This document shows, one piece after another, positions 34,042 to 47,886 of a stretch of 64,000 bases of DNA (position 1 is its first letter; every line of letters starts with the position of its first letter). Origin of the DNA: Pempheris klunzingeri (taxonomy: Eukaryota > Chordata > Actinopteri > Acropomatiformes > Pempheridae); contig NC_092019.1 of the NCBI RefSeq assembly GCF_042242105.1, positions 5,546,328 through 5,610,327 of the forward strand, read 5' to 3'. The notes under the pieces were generated by a model. The model worked only from the letters and a program-made list of their open reading frames with translations. It was not told the origin of the DNA and made no database searches. The translations under genes and the position numbers were made by a program.

Positions 34042-34984
34042 TATGAGCACATGTACTGTGAATGTTATCTCATCGCTGTGCAGTCTGATATCAGTATCTG
34101 TTGAGCTGATATCTACTGACAATGTTTAGGAGAAAATACAGTTGGTAACCTTACATGGCTCAGATGCTCTCGTTTGTTTCTTCAGCTATGCAATTAGCAG
34201 ATCTGAGCTCTTCTGTAAAATCACTCACAAAGGCTGGCGTCTATTCCATAAGGACTGACGTTAAGTCACTTTAACTATTTGTTTACCAAATTAGCCTGCC
34301 AGCAAACGCACATCTGCACATTCATCCTCACAGCAGCTCAGCCATGCAGATGTGTACACACTGGAGAGAAGCAGCATCTTTATGAGATGTGTGCCTTGGA
34401 TTTCAGACTAGGGGTCGACTTGCATTTTGGTGAGGGTGCAGATACTCCTAGAGAGAGAGAGAGAGAGAGAGTATTTATGACATTCAGTAGAGTTTATCAA
34501 AATGTTAAATGGCTTGGATTTATTGATCATACATGAATTCACTTAGCTACATACTTTAATCCTTTAAAATGTCATTTCCTTGGTTATTTAAAGACATTTT
34601 GTCCTTGTTAATTATTCTGCTGAATGTTCCAGTCATTTAAGATTGAGGACTGCCTGAATCCAAACCATTCTGTTTTCAAATGTTTTATCAATTTTATCAA
34701 TGAATGTACCAAATTAAGTGCAGTGTGACGAGTTGCTGGGCAAGAGGCAATAATTCCACATGTCCACAGTTTCTCCTCACTGTGGTTTTAACACAATATT
34801 TCAGTAGAGATGTACAATATTCAAAGAGGGCTATTCAATTAACTGGAAAAGATGTTAAGTTTTTCTTCTGTGCTAAGATGAAATAAAATTAAAAAAAGTA
34901 AAATAAAAATAAAAATGGAATACCCTATTTTTTTCAGTACTTGCATTAACCTGAAAAATGGAGGATGGGACACCAACATTTCAT
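34042..34984. other. Gap between convergent SPAG1 and RNF19A
   Basis: Non-coding. It contains a GA repeat at 34450-34471 and a plus-strand AATAAA cluster at 34881-34917. Confidence 0.5.
34450..34471. repeat. GA microsatellite
   Basis: About eleven GA units downstream of SPAG1. Confidence 0.95.
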
Positions 34985-37035
34985 GTTTTTTTCATTTTTT
35001 ATTTGTGATATGCATTTACACGCATATAATAAAGCGAGTTACCAAACACATATACAAATACCTTATGCCATTCTGCACAAATTACAAATTATATCTGGCA
35101 CTAGTGTTCAAATTAGGATCAAGAAACTGGAGTTTTGGTGAAGAATGAAAAACAGAACCAGGAAGGAAAAACAAAACAACGTTTTGCTTTAATGTGGGGA
35201 GGACTGCAGCATTTAGCCTTATCCACCGAACACAAAGTGAGTGTCCATTCAGCAACAGACGTGGGTCAAAATACCATTCAGGATGCTTTTTACCTACCTG
35301 GTAGAGGTTCACCTGAGCCGACTCAGTGGCCTGAACACTGCGGACCACTGAGCAGTAAAGACAGGCTTAAGCAAACACTCTAAATCATTATAAAGTGTTG
35401 AAAACAGAATTTGACTTCAAGTCTGCTCAGCAGCACCGATTGGCAACACAAACGGGAATCACAACAGGGAAGGTGACCCAGAACAAGCCAACGTATCCCT
35501 ATTCACCTTTGTGCATTGCAGAACATCAACGAAGTAAGAAAAATGGGTAACAGTGCAGGCGCCTCAGGCCGTTCTGGGGCCTCAGTTATTTGCGTAGCAT
35601 TTGTGAAGCATGTACAAAACCAGCAGTCTGTATGTCTGTATAATCCTGGGTCTATTAATCACTCATCCCCACGGTATCAAAAGGATACACCATACTGTGT
35701 CAACAGGTGACGAGTCAAAGGTGTAGGATTTAACAAGAGCCTGAGTGCTGTCTTTGGTAGGCAATTGAAAAGTCTTCATTTACCATGTCAACGACAGTAT
35801 GTGACTGCATGTGAATGAGCATCCCTTTCACACAGACAGACATTCTGCAACCTAAAGTGAGTCGGTGTTGTTTGGGGTCTTGAGGAGACAGACGGAGGAG
35901 ACAGACGGAGAACACAAACAGCTTCTTGAAGGCACCATGAGTTAACAAAGAAAGATATCAAAGCTCTCTCTTACTCAGTGAGGCGAGGCCATCAGCCTGA
36001 ATAAATCACCTTTGAACAGGACAAAACATTTTCTTGATACAATTTCACAGAATTGACCAACCCATTGGTTAATGTTAATATAATGACTTTCAGCATTATC
36101 TCGACAACCGTGGCCTTCCAGAGACCTTTCTCAAATCAAACCCCAACCCCGCACACCCACCCCCAAGCTCTCCACAGAACCTAACCTGGCCCGGGCTTCC
36201 TGAGCCATCTTAGCACTAAAAGCACAGAGTTTTAGGAAACATGGGCTCCAGTGGTTACCGAGCTCCCAAAGAGCTCCAGAGCTCCACTTCCCACAACAGC
36301 TATGTGTGCGTCCATCTGAAGAGAACCTCAGTTGTGTTGATTTTAGTGCTAAAATGATTTAGGATGTTAAGCCCAGGCCTAATAATATATATAATTATAC
36401 ATTTGAGGGTTCGTCTAAAAAAAAGAACAAAAAAAAACTTCCAGGGAAAAGACAAAAAAAGAGTCTAATAATAAATACAGACAAGAACACAGGTTCCGCT
36501 GTTGCTAATACATTTGGGGAAAAATAAAAAATAGGAAATAGTGAATCATATTGCCTGGTCCCTGTTTGAGTTCACTTCTGGAAAGCTGTAACATTAACAT
36601 TCCTGCGTGGTGTTGCATCCGCATTGTGGAGCCAAAATCAAATACAAGCAAAACCGGCACAGTGGTTTTATTTTAACCTACACAGATCGATAAGACAGCG
36701 ACCAGATTCGTGGGCTGGCTCTGTTACGAGTGGTGAGAGGGTGAACCGTCGGAAAAACCAGCATTCACAACCTTAACATTTCTCACATGGCGGCACTATG
36801 AAAAATCTCCTAAAACTTCCAACAAGCCTTCTGACAATCAGTGGACACACGGATCTCTGTTTTACTCAAGAGTTGCTTTTTATGAAGGACAGAAAAAATC
36901 CCCAAATAACGTTTGTCCCCTTCACAAGGGAAGAACAGAAAATGCAGGTTAAACTGTAAGCTGATTTGTTAGTTGAGTGGAGGAAAAGATGTTAAATAAA
37001 AGTAGCGTCTGTGCAGCACTTAAGGTATTGAAATT
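34985..37035 (-). other. RNF19A: RNF19A 3' UTR
   Basis: About 2 kb of sequence after the RNF19A stop. A minus-strand AATAAA (TTTATT at 34998-35003) is a good candidate end. No splice-site pair or reading frame of note interrupts it. Human RNF19A also has a long 3' UTR. Confidence 0.55.
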
Positions 37036-40000
37036 TTAAATGTCCGTCTGTATGCAGGAGTTCCTGGGCGGCTGCTGGGTTTGGGCTGGGTGTTGTGGTT
37101 GGTGGTGGTTGTTGTTGGTTTCCTTTAGCAGCTCTCTGGTGTTGCTGTGAGAGTCCAGCTCAGCGGGGCACACCAGGTTCACATTCTCCTCTGTGATGAA
37201 GCAGAGAGGGGAGAGCTCTGCGCCGTGGCCCAGGGAGGAGGTGGTGGAGGTGGGGGAGTGGGGGGTGATCGCGGCACCGGGCCCCTGGGAGGTGGATGAG
37301 GAAGCGGGGCAGGTCTCCAGGCGGTCGTTCTCCACCTCGGGGAGGGGGCTGACGGTGGCGAAGCGCGTGTGGTAGTCGCCTCCGCCGGAGCCGTGGCTAC
37401 AGGACGTCTTCATGCTCTCCAGGTCGGAGCAGCTGAACTCGGAGAAGTGGCTGGAGTGGGAGTCGGCCACAGACGGCAGGCTGCCGCTCAGCGAGGGCGA
37501 GTCGAACTCCGAGGAGTTGGTGCTGCGCTGCTCCAGCAGCTGAGCGTCCATGTCCTCCCTCGTCTCGTTGATCTTGGTGCCTCCGCCGCCTTTCTTGCGC
37601 AGCTTGCCTTTGCTCTTTTTGCCCCCCGAGCTGGAGGAGGAGGAGCAGGATGCCTCTTTGGCCCACTTGGTGGAGGTTCCTTTGCCTTCTGAGGAAGTGC
37701 AGCCATTGGAGGGGCAGGTCCAGCCGCAGCGGCCAACATGGCTGCCGTCATCTACGCTGCTGCTGCCGCTGTGGTGTCGCAGTTTTCCGGGTTTGGATTC
37801 AATGTCAACCTGGACCTCCATACTGTTCCCATCTCTGGAACATGGGAGGAAGAGGGAGACATGAGACAAAAAGTAAAACATTTAAGTTCAGTTCATCTGA
37901 ATAAGGAGTCTGAGAATAGGGGCCAAAACACTAAACAGATAGTATCTATTAATATATACTTATTATAACATGTTATCAAGATTTTTTGCAGTGTATGTTA
38001 AGAAAAACATTAAATATACTATATGTGCATCTGCAAGTGTGTAAATGTTTGTGTGCATCTCATTCAGCCTCAAGTGAGCACCAGTGAGCCTGATGCACAG
38101 AACTGTAAAACATTTGGAGCTGATGGAAGATAAATTAATACTAAATGCTTCCCTAACAAATATTGGACTCTCATCATTAACATCTCTAAATAATTTAAAA
38201 TACAAATAATTGAATGTTCTGCCGGGTAACAGTCTTTCAACAGCCTTGATCATCAGTGCTGGTGTGAGCAGTGATATTCACTTAGTATGTGCAGGAGTAC
38301 ATTTACTGGATATTTCACTGCAATCTGCTTCATGTTACTGTTTGTTGGAAGGACACCAGCGACACAGAACAGCAGACGTGCTGCCAGTGAACAGACTGTT
38401 CTGGCATCATCCAGATAGAAGGTAAATGGCGCTCACCTGTCGAGGGGCATGTAGGCGTTAAGAATGGATCCAGCCATTGCTTTGGTGCTAGCGTTGTCGC
38501 TGATTGTACCCAGGCTGACGGTGCCAGACTCGCCGCTCAGACTGCAGCGCTCCTTCTGCACATCAGCCTGCACCTCCAGCCTGACAACATGTGAGGGGGG
38601 GTGGGGGGGTTAGTCAACGCAGCAAAGCACCTTTAAGTCCTAAGCTGCACCACATTTAAATCCCATGGCATGTGCTGCTGTCTCAGTACCTGTTTAAGTA
38701 ATTGACCATGGCGCTGCCAGAGAGGCTGCCGGTGATGCTGGCCCCGGCCAGGGCCATGGTGGACGCCGTCTCGCTCAGGTTGTCCCTGATGGCCCCCAGA
38801 TGGTCCATGTGGCTGCCGCTGGCACTCAGACTGCCTGTCAGCCCCCCAACACTGCCTTCACCTATACTGGGGTTGTTCCTGGTGTCTGCCACTGATGTAG
38901 TATCTATGTAGACATTCAGTTATTAAATAACATTTCATTAAAATAAGGGATAAAACATGTTGCTCTTGCAGGAACAAAAGGTAGTGCTGTGTGTGATGAA
39001 ACTGAAATCTGATGAGAGTATTTTTCTAAGAAGCAGTTGGCTTTTGGTCTCACAGAGGAAGCAGAAAAAGAACATTTTTCTGTGAAAGGAAAAGTGAGAA
39101 AGAACACTTGACGTCTGTGTTACCAGCAGCAGATTTAATTTGGTCGGGGACTCGGTACTGTATCAGTCAGCAAAAGGCAAATTCTGTTGCTTGCTGACTT
39201 GGGCAAAAACAAACTCGCTTTTGGGTGTCGGTGTGGGTGGTGGGGGCACTGAAGCTTACCGGTGGCAGCTGCCCCACTGCCGACATTCATGTCATTCTCA
39301 TCGTCAAACTCAATGCGAACTCCTTTCCCATTTCCGGCTGAGACACCACAGCCTCCACTACGGCACAGCGAGATGGGCACCACACCGTAGACGTAAGCCA
39401 GCATGATGGGGACTCCAATGCCTGAGGGGTGACAGAGACAAAGAGCAATAGAGGCACCAGAGACATATTAAACCGCTGAAATAAATAAAAAAAACTAAAC
39501 AAAACAAAAAACAGTGGAGGTCACTGTTGCTGACGCACAGAAATCAAAATTGTCTAAATCCCCTTTGACTTTCCCATCTTTATATAACAGCTCGTGAGAA
39601 ATCCGTTTGACTTTGAAAACAAACTTTTGCACAATATGAACTCGAAGATTAAACAAAAGAAATTCTTGAAGCCAGCAAAGTCAAACAAGGACATGTCAAT
39701 AAAACTCTCCAGGCACGCAGAGAGCGAGACACAGACGTAGAGAAAGAGGGAGGAGGTCTCAGAGGTCGGAGGGTAGACTGACCGACGGTGACTGCAGCCA
39801 CTACTGGAGACACAATGACAGAGAGCGTCACTCCACCGGCGATCACCAAGTTCCTCTTGTGGTTGGAGATGTCTTTGCCTTCATAGCGGTTATGGATCTG
39901 ACAGACAGAGGGGGAGCAGATGAGAATTGGTTTCATTTGTTTTCTTCTATACAATTTTAAAGCTTTATTTGATAGTTGAACAGCGACAGGAAATACAGGT

Positions 40001-43000
40001 TGGAAAAGAAAAAAGAAAAAAAAGATTCTGGTATCTTAAATGTGACCATTTGCTGGTTTATTAGTGGATATCATAACTAGAAAGGCCATCATGAGGAAAG
40101 TGGGCTAAATAGCAACCCTGACAGAGACGAACGGTAAGTGACTGTTGAAGAAATCTTCTTTATGTAAAGACTGGCAGGTATTTAGAGAGTACACGAAGCA
40201 CGGCTGGAAGCAAAATTAGAAAAATGGACATTACACATTTATCATTTAATGTTGAGTTCTTTGCTGATCCAAACCCAAAAAAGTACACATGTGTGAGAAG
40301 CAAGTCAATAAGCATTCCCACTCTAATTATTACAACATTTCTGCTGTATGAGTCAGTCAACAGTGACAAAGTACAGTTGATATGACACGTGACCGTGCTG
40401 CAACTGAATGGCTCTGGACTCGGTGTGTGTGTATGAGGAATGCAGGTGATTCATGCTCAGACGTTTGCGTGTGTCATGGGATCTCTGCTGAATGTGGTCT
40501 GGTTTTGTCGGGGGGAAAAAAAAGTTTGCTGGCTCGGACTTCACGCTGGCAGGCTGGAGCGGGGAATTCTGGAGTGTCTGAATGCTTTCGCTTCATTGTA
40601 ATGTCAAGTTCTTGTTGGAGAGACGTAGCCTGATGAGCGATACTGAACAGCACAAGTGTATCAACACAGACACACACACACAGGAGAGGTTACTGATGAG
40701 AGACCTCAGCTGGCCTGAGATAACTCAAGACCCTGGGAAAACAAATGCAAGTATGTGTGGTGGTTTTTCAATATAACTAGTTAGCTATGATCGATGCAGG
40801 GCTTGTTTCTCATATATATAGTTATGAAACCGTTTAAACTCATTCATACAGCTCAATACAGTCACGTGTCTGAACAGCAGATCAGAGAGAGTCAATGCTC
40901 TGCCTCATCCATGTAGTGAAAACTATAAACAGGAAACTTTTCTTTCCAACAGTCTCACCTTCCTTCCCACATATACGGGGATGCCAATAATCATGGCGGG
41001 GATGGCTATGCCGGCGATGAGTGCGATGCCGACAGGAGCGCCCACAAGTGTTCCCAGCTGCCAAAGAATCTTCTTCTTCCTGCTCCATGGCTTCTTCCCC
41101 CAGAAAGTACAGCCTGACGGACTGAGGGAGAGGTAAGAGGGGAAAGGTTAATGGAAAAAGAACAATGATGGGGAAGCTGTTGGAAATATATTTTTCATTT
41201 GAACAGTCGGAAAAGTTTCTCCCTGTGGGGACAAAGATCTCCAGCTCCGTGACTGTTCCAAGTGTACTTTATTTTGACTTAGCCAGACACACAGGGAGGA
41301 TTGAATATGCACTTTTTGCTCTTGTTATGCCTTAATTTTGTTTATATTCTGTTTGCATATTTATATGCCTTTTGTTTTCGGTTTTAACTTTTATCTTACA
41401 TTCATCTCTTTTCTGCAACTGAGCCTCCCAGCCAAAGAATCTCTCCCGAGTGTACTTTGACAACCAGAGTGCTGATAAACATCTTGAACCTTGAACTTGC
41501 TGGATAGGTTCCTGATCTACACTACTCAAGCAACAAAACCTATAGCCACTCACAAAACCAGCGTTTGAACAACAGTTTTTGTTGGGTGTTGTTTGAATCA
41601 TAATCACAGCAATTAAGACAGAGGTGACAACATCTGAAGAGCAGTGTGTTTGGATGCTGGAGACACACCTCAGGTAGTGCAGGTCTGAGATCTCCTTCAT
41701 GCAGAGCCAGCAGAACTCACAGCCGCACACAGCACAGGTCATGTGGTTACAGCTGCCATCGTTCATCTTGATGATGTAAGCAGCACAGCGTGGACATGGC
41801 TTAATATCATCGGCTGAAAGGCAGAGGGGGGAGATTATGATTTCAGAGTGCATAATACAGCCATACCACTGTCGTCAAACAAATGATGTCTGGTCAGTCA
41901 GGTAACATCTTTCAATCTGCATGATGGTGAATTTATCAGTGAGTCAATTGTAACTACCACAGCAATAACATAACAGGAACAATTAGACGTCACATTTAAC
42001 TGAATTCTGTCCTTAGCTGCCGACACAAGTTCCCACATTTCTCCCATTTAGACAACGCAGCATCAGTATGTGATTTGACAGACGTGCGTAGGATACACAC
42101 AGAAACAAAAAAATCAGATGAGCAGTCATGAAAGTGCTTCTGTGTGTTCAGTCGGCCAACCTGCAGCTCCACTCTCTTGGCTGTAGCTGAGGGAGGACGA
42201 GCGGACCGTCCTCAGGCGGAGGCTCTGGGCTCTCTGCTGCCGTGCTGCATCACAGGTCTGGTTGGGATGCCAAAGCTGCTTACAGTGGTAACAGAACTCC
42301 GTACCGCAGCCCTCCCTGCCGCACGTGATCTTGGGACAGCTGGCACACCCGAAGGCTATCACTGCATACCTAGAAGAAGACAAAACAGCACACGTTAGGC
42401 AAAAGTGTGAATACATCACAGTGAAAACACAGAATGAGTTTTGTCTAAACATACCAAGGTCATGGAGAACATGTGAGACATTAGTGTTTAAAACAACAGT
42501 GTCAATTAATTAAAACAGTGATGAATAAAAGTAACTTCAGATAAATACAAATGATGTGCATATCAGTAAAAGTGATGCATATAAAATAAAAGTGCAGACA
42601 TTTGAGAAGAGGTGATGCAGAACTGTGTTTTTTTACTACTAATGCAACTTTGTCCATCCTCCACCACTGTCTTCACTGTGTGTGTCATCGGGCAAATGCC
42701 AAAGAAAAATATGTTGTCATTTATGTTGATCTGTGACGCTGTAAAAAAGCCGCTGTGGAGAAAACTTCATCCTTAACTGATAATAACAACAGGAATAATA
42801 ACGGGAGAGCACACTTGGAAAAAAAGGGCCTCTCACTTGAGCAACACCTTCAGAAAAAGTAATTTTTCTTTCACCATGTAATGTGGACGCTGCCTGTGCT
42901 GGCTGAACTGGCTGCTGTCCCCACAACTAATCTAATCTAATCTCACACAAAGCAATATATTTTTACTTGGAAACCACAAGGGGTGAAAGGGCCAACAGTG

Positions 43001-46000
43001 CTATTTTGAACAGCCGAGCCGATAAGTTTAATGTGAGGCTGCTGTCCAGACCACAACATAAGTGTGACGATGTGGGCGGAACATTTTTGTGTGCTTAAAC
43101 CAGTTTTATTGTATTAAGCAGTCTGGAGCAGAGTCTGCAGCTGGTGTCTGTCAGCCTGGTTTCCCCAGTAGCTGCGTCTTCTGCAATAGCATGTGTATCT
43201 ACGTGACACAGCACAGCACATCCAAACATGTCTGACAGAGTGACAGCTAAAGCAGTGAGTGCTGACAAAGAGACAACGTTCAAGTGCTCATCTGTTCAAA
43301 GGTGACTGCTGAAAATTACTGGCTGGCCTATTTCCTGATGGAAACCCTGCTCTGCGTGACGTAGTTGTATCTGATTGTAGCAGAAGCCTCCCGGCCCCTC
43401 TGTGACTGACCCAAGATTTCACTCACAGGGCCATGGGAAGCCTGGGAGACTTCCTCCGCTGTGGATCATTTTACTCTACTGAGGTCAGACAGACTGAGGA
43501 ATCGCAGAGACGTCAGTCTTATTTAAAATCACTCTCAGTAAACCACCAGCACTTAACACTATGCAGACGGAGACTGGAGAGATATTAGGGGAACAGAGGA
43601 CAGCGGCTTTATTGTGGCTGTTTATTGTGAAGTTAATGATAATAAAACCCCAGAGTGGTGGACTACGAAGCGAGATTAGTCAGTTAGCGAGGTGTGGTGA
43701 GTCTAAAGCAGCAGATGGCTCTTTTTTAACCTAGCTAGATCACCATGGTAACTTGTGCTGCAAACTTGACCTCATCAGGGGCAAAAAAAACAAAGCAAAA
43801 AGCGCCGCCATCTTTTCCTTAGCGATATTCTCTATGAACTGAGTCTGTAAGTCATGATCCAAACGAAGGCGTGCAGTTTACAGTAGCGCAAAATGTGTGC
43901 ATTGCATTGTCATGACAACCTAAATGTATTCAGCTGGTGATCTGTAATATTAACGCACACACTAACAAATGTTCCACAGCTGATCATCCATACACTAAGT
44001 GAATGATGAAGGCACAGTAGCTACAGACCTCAGTGGATCATGTTTTTCTGTTTGGTCATTGCTGATGCTGCTGAATTTGATTTGGCCAAAAAACTAAAGT
44101 GGCTTCCATGTATCCTTCACTGTTAGACAGTGTCAGACCTAAATGCACTTCCTGATGAGCCCACGTTTAAATATGCTGTGTTGAATGGGAGCTCTGAAAC
44201 TGCATTGACAGTCACTGGTGGTATAATACATGTATTTAATTTATTCTGCCAGCATTACTCTCTTGCCTTATCTGCAGCAACTGTTTTTTATTCTCTCCAT
44301 TAACTACCAACTCCTCTTGACTCTTGACTGAAGTAGGCAGCATGATTGGTTTGATTTGATCAATTCAACAATGTTATACTTTTTAAAGCCCCATAAATGT
44401 AGCACAGCATTAACAGTAACTGTGACACCAGTGTCCTCTTTCTATAACCACTTAACACTACATACCCGTCTTACCAGAGACTGTGGGAAACAAATACGTG
44501 AGTACTCAAACATGTTTATATCTGACTACAGCAATGGCAATACAACAATAAACCTTTAAACAACTGTACACCCAATACTGTATCCACTTCTAACAGCAGG
44601 TTAATAAAGCTGCTGTGGGGTGTTTTCACAAAATCTAAAGAGCAATATGATGATTAATGGTGTAAATAATGTTTGTTTTTAATATCTTTTGCTCTGAACC
44701 AGGATTCACTTAACGGTTGAATGGATGAATGGGAACTTCTCTAACCCCTGTAAAAGATACACTTGATTGTGTGGACCAAAAGCAGGCTGAAGCTATTGTT
44801 TCCAAAAGGAGGTTGGTTGGTTTAAACTGTGCCTTCTGTACATTTCCCTAACTCCTCTAGAACATTGCACATAAGAAACTGAGTGATGTTGCAAAAGCCT
44901 CTGAGCTGCAGGAAAGAGGAACAAGCAAGAGGAAAGGACAGAGCACAGAAAAGCTGCAGAGACGTGGAAAAAATAAGCTGGACAATGTAGTTTCCTCTGA
45001 ACCACACTGAGGTGCTAAGATCTAGTCCGTCAGCACATGAAATATACTATCTGCTGTCTGACAAATGCGGACACAAGAGAGGAAGTAAAGACAATTACAG
45101 AAAGCTGACCCCAAAGAACTACACTACACTGTTCAGTTACTGTTCACTGCTATGAAGGTCAAATGTCATCTGATGTCTAACTGTTGGCTCGGTGTCAGGG
45201 CCTTTGCGACTGAAGGGTCTCTTGGTAGAACTGAAAAGATACTGTGACAGGACTAGAAGGCCAACCTACCAATATAATGTCACTATCTATATATGAATAT
45301 ACTCTGGCTTTGTAGTAATTTCTCAGAACTCAGTCAAAAATATTGCAATGTTTAATAATGACAGTACTGTCTGACCTGCTGCTCTCTGACTCCAAGCAGG
45401 GCAGGAAAGATAATCCACGGGAAACATTCAACATTGTTTTATGCTGCAGCTATTTCAACTTTCTACAGAGCACAATAAAACACGTCATGCCAAACACGGT
45501 TGACGTTTTTTACCCTCAAAATATAGTTGATACTATTCTGGTCAAGGTTACAAAACAGGACATCCCACAAAACAAAACAAAACATCCAGCTGGCCAAGTC
45601 CTCAAGGTTACTATGGCTTCAGAATGAGGTACAAAGAGTACTTTAAGAAAGTCTGATGGGATGGGAGGGGGCAGAAGGGGGGCTTTATGTCCACCTGACC
45701 TCAGACAATTCCTGGAAGAAAAGGAAACGGCTGAGAAAGGGGGGGGTGAAAGATGTTTTAAACATGATAGAAGCTGGTTATGCCCATCATACAAAAAACA
45801 CGGTCCAATTTCCCATCATAAAGATACTGCATGCCGGCCACATCACAGTCAGCCTCACCGAGAAAACAACAGTTCAATCAGTTTTGAATAAATGAGACAT
45901 CTGGACTCCTCCTTACTTTTGAGAGTTGTGAAAAGCCAGCAGTTAGGACACTTTAGACAGACGTCCACACAGCTGCATATAAATAAGGTGCTGATTTGAT

Positions 46001-47520
46001 TTGTCAGTGAGTCGGAGTCACCATTTGACCCTGCAGGGCCTCTAGAAAGACACACTACAGCGACGGCGAGGGGGACTGGGTGGAAGAAAGCCAACGAGCC
46101 GTCACTCATGACGGGGATTAAACAGAAAAACAGTCCAGCACAACTGGATTACTTTGCAGTGAGTTAGGCAGAAAGAACTGAAACAAATAAAGACAGAAAG
46201 AGAGGCAGTAAAGGAGACAGACAGCTGGTACAGAGGAGGCTGTACTAACACTCGGGCAGAGGCAGGTAGGTGTACTACAATGATTTGTCATCACAGTGCA
46301 CAACAGGTATGTGAACTAAACTGAGTTTAGCTGAGGTAAAAAAAAAAAAAAAAGAAAAGCAGCTACAGATGGCTATATTCTTGCAACAGGTCTCTTTAAT
46401 AACCTCTAGTTTCGTAGATATCAGCCTTATGTTATTGTTACATAATGGCTTTGATCTCGATTTACTCAGGGAGAACACAAATATTCGTTTTACTACCACT
46501 TACAATAAAAGAAATCACATTCTGCAAAGCGTTGTGAGGGGCTGCACGTTTTATCCATTCATAAACTTAACTTTAAGTAACAAAAAGTGCCTCTACAAGC
46601 AGTGCAGTCATGTGATTATTATTTACAACCAGCACTGGCAACAGTACACATGTTTCTTTATTATTTCAAAAGAACAGGCTAAAGACTCCAGGCCTCTAAT
46701 TACTTTATGACCTAGAGATAACTAGATTGAGGTGGAAAGATTTACAATGTTTAGACAAAGAAACTGAGTTAATTTTTAACTAAATGTCTTACATTTGCTA
46801 GGGTACATTATATTACACCTCACCTTAAGTCAAGCTGCTAGACTAGGTCTCTATCTAGGCTCTATTTCAACATTTTCATTTTCTCTTCCATGACAGATAC
46901 TTGACCTTATATAGCACCTATCAAAGACAGCCCACTATGGAAGCACGGACCTCACTCTATCTCACACACAGCATTCTTCCTAAACAGATAAACCTGAGAC
47001 ACCCTGGACACAAACGCACACATCTACTGGAAAACACATTCTTCTGGAAATACTGTGTGTAATCCTCACAGCTTATATGTCAGAATTGACGCGAGTTGCA
47101 TTACACTGTATGTCATTGTGGCAGTGATCATGTATTTAAATCCACTTCTTACCCACAGTCCGGTGCAGGGCACCATCGGCAGTCCGGGTCAGCCACCAGC
47201 CATCTCCTCAGCATGAACTCCTCGTATTTGTCCATGAGAGCCCGGTCCCCCAGGATCATGCGGATGTCGTGCGGGTTAAAGCGCTCGGAGCACTCAGGGC
47301 AGCTGATGTTCACACGCGACTCTGAGATCTCAATGCGCAGGTACTGGCGCAGGCAGTCGATGCAGGAGCGGTGGTGACAGGTCATGATATCAGGGAAGCT
47401 CTCCCTGGAGTGGCGCAGAAGGCACAGCGGGCACTCCAGTAGCTCGGACCCCACCCCACCCCCCACCTTGGAGGAGGAGGAGGTAGAGGAAGAAGGCCCT
47501 GAGGCAGATGAGGTGGAGGC

Positions 47521-47562
<42 letters not shown>

Positions 47563-47886
47563 GGCAGCTCCGGTCCCAGCCACAGAGAAGAAGGCAGAGT
47601 TCTTGTCGTTACACATCTCAGAGTGGATGCTCTCGATGCTGGCGATGCCATCCACCCCTCCAAGCCCTCCGGGTCCAGGGTGCTGGAGCTCTCGGGACCT
47701 TTGGCGCCCCGATTTGGGCTCCCGACCTCGCCTTCTGAAAAGAGAGGCCAGGGAGAGACGTCTCTTCTTGGGGGCCTTCTTCACAGAGGGCAGAGAGATG
47801 GAGGAAGCAGTGGACTGCAGGTCCCGATCAGAGCCCATCACCCCACCGCTACCCCCACCCAACTGCTGGTGCTTCTGCAGGCTCAT
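37036..47886 (-). CDS. RNF19A: RING-IBR-RING E3 ubiquitin ligase RNF19A (dorfin), complete
   Basis: Membrane-anchored RBR ubiquitin ligase; dorfin ubiquitinates mutant SOD1 and other misfolded proteins. Coding exons in transcript order: 47153-47886, 42161-42369, 41669-41813, 40959-41121, 39783-39897, 39260-39421, 38690-38903, 38437-38580, 37036-37834. All phases agree, giving 894 residues; human RNF19A has 838. Domains: a Lys/Arg-rich N-terminus (KKAPKKRR), a 14-residue alanine run at about 110-123, RING1 at about 151-200, IBR at about 220-285, catalytic RING2 at about 318-355, two hydrophobic segments at about 385-413 and 430-475, then a long Ser-rich tail ending CIQTDI. Extra length over human comes mainly from the alanine/serine insertion. 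The start was chosen because [15 protein letters not shown] aligns with human [15 protein letters not shown]. In human, from memory, the coding sequence begins about 31 residues earlier. Confidence 0.96.
39260..41121 (-). other. RNF19A: RNF19A transmembrane segments
   Basis: Exon 40959-41121 encodes a long hydrophobic stretch ([20 protein letters not shown] then IIGIPVYVG) followed by basic residues. Exons 39783-39897 and 39260-39421 encode a second ([20 protein letters not shown] and [19 protein letters not shown]). The two presumably anchor the ligase, with both ends in the cytosol. Confidence 0.8.
41669..42369 (-). other. RNF19A: RNF19A IBR and catalytic RING2
   Basis: Exon 42161-42369 encodes the IBR zinc ligands ([20 protein letters not shown], then [13 protein letters not shown]). 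Exon 41669-41813 encodes RING2 ([20 protein letters not shown], then [14 protein letters not shown]). The Cys in GSCNHMTC sits where RBR ligases carry the cysteine that receives ubiquitin from the E2, so the enzyme should be active. Confidence 0.88.
42370..47152 (-). other. RNF19A intron 2 (4.8 kb), no exon seen
   Basis: The exons on either side join in phase (CG|G YAVIAF, as in human). I see no conserved coding motif, only A runs near 46338-46354 and 44.6-kb AT-rich sequence. Confidence 0.6.
47290..47436 (-). other. RNF19A: RNF19A RING1
   Basis: Encodes [10 protein letters not shown].. [20 protein letters not shown] and [14 protein letters not shown], the C3HC4-type RING1 that recruits the charged E2. 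All eight zinc ligands (C-x2-C, C-x-H-x2-C-x2-C, C-x2-C) are present. Confidence 0.9.
47518..47559 (-). repeat. RNF19A: Alanine-coding AGC/GCT trinucleotide tract in RNF19A
   Basis: Twelve uninterrupted AGC units (47524-47559 plus strand; GCT on the coding strand) plus two GCC codons encode 14 alanines between the [10 protein letters not shown] motif and RING1. Confidence 0.95.

Noticed and set aside
37369-37692. Plus-strand open frames opposite the last RNF19A exon
   Set aside because: Antisense shadows of the conserved Ser-rich tail of RNF19A.
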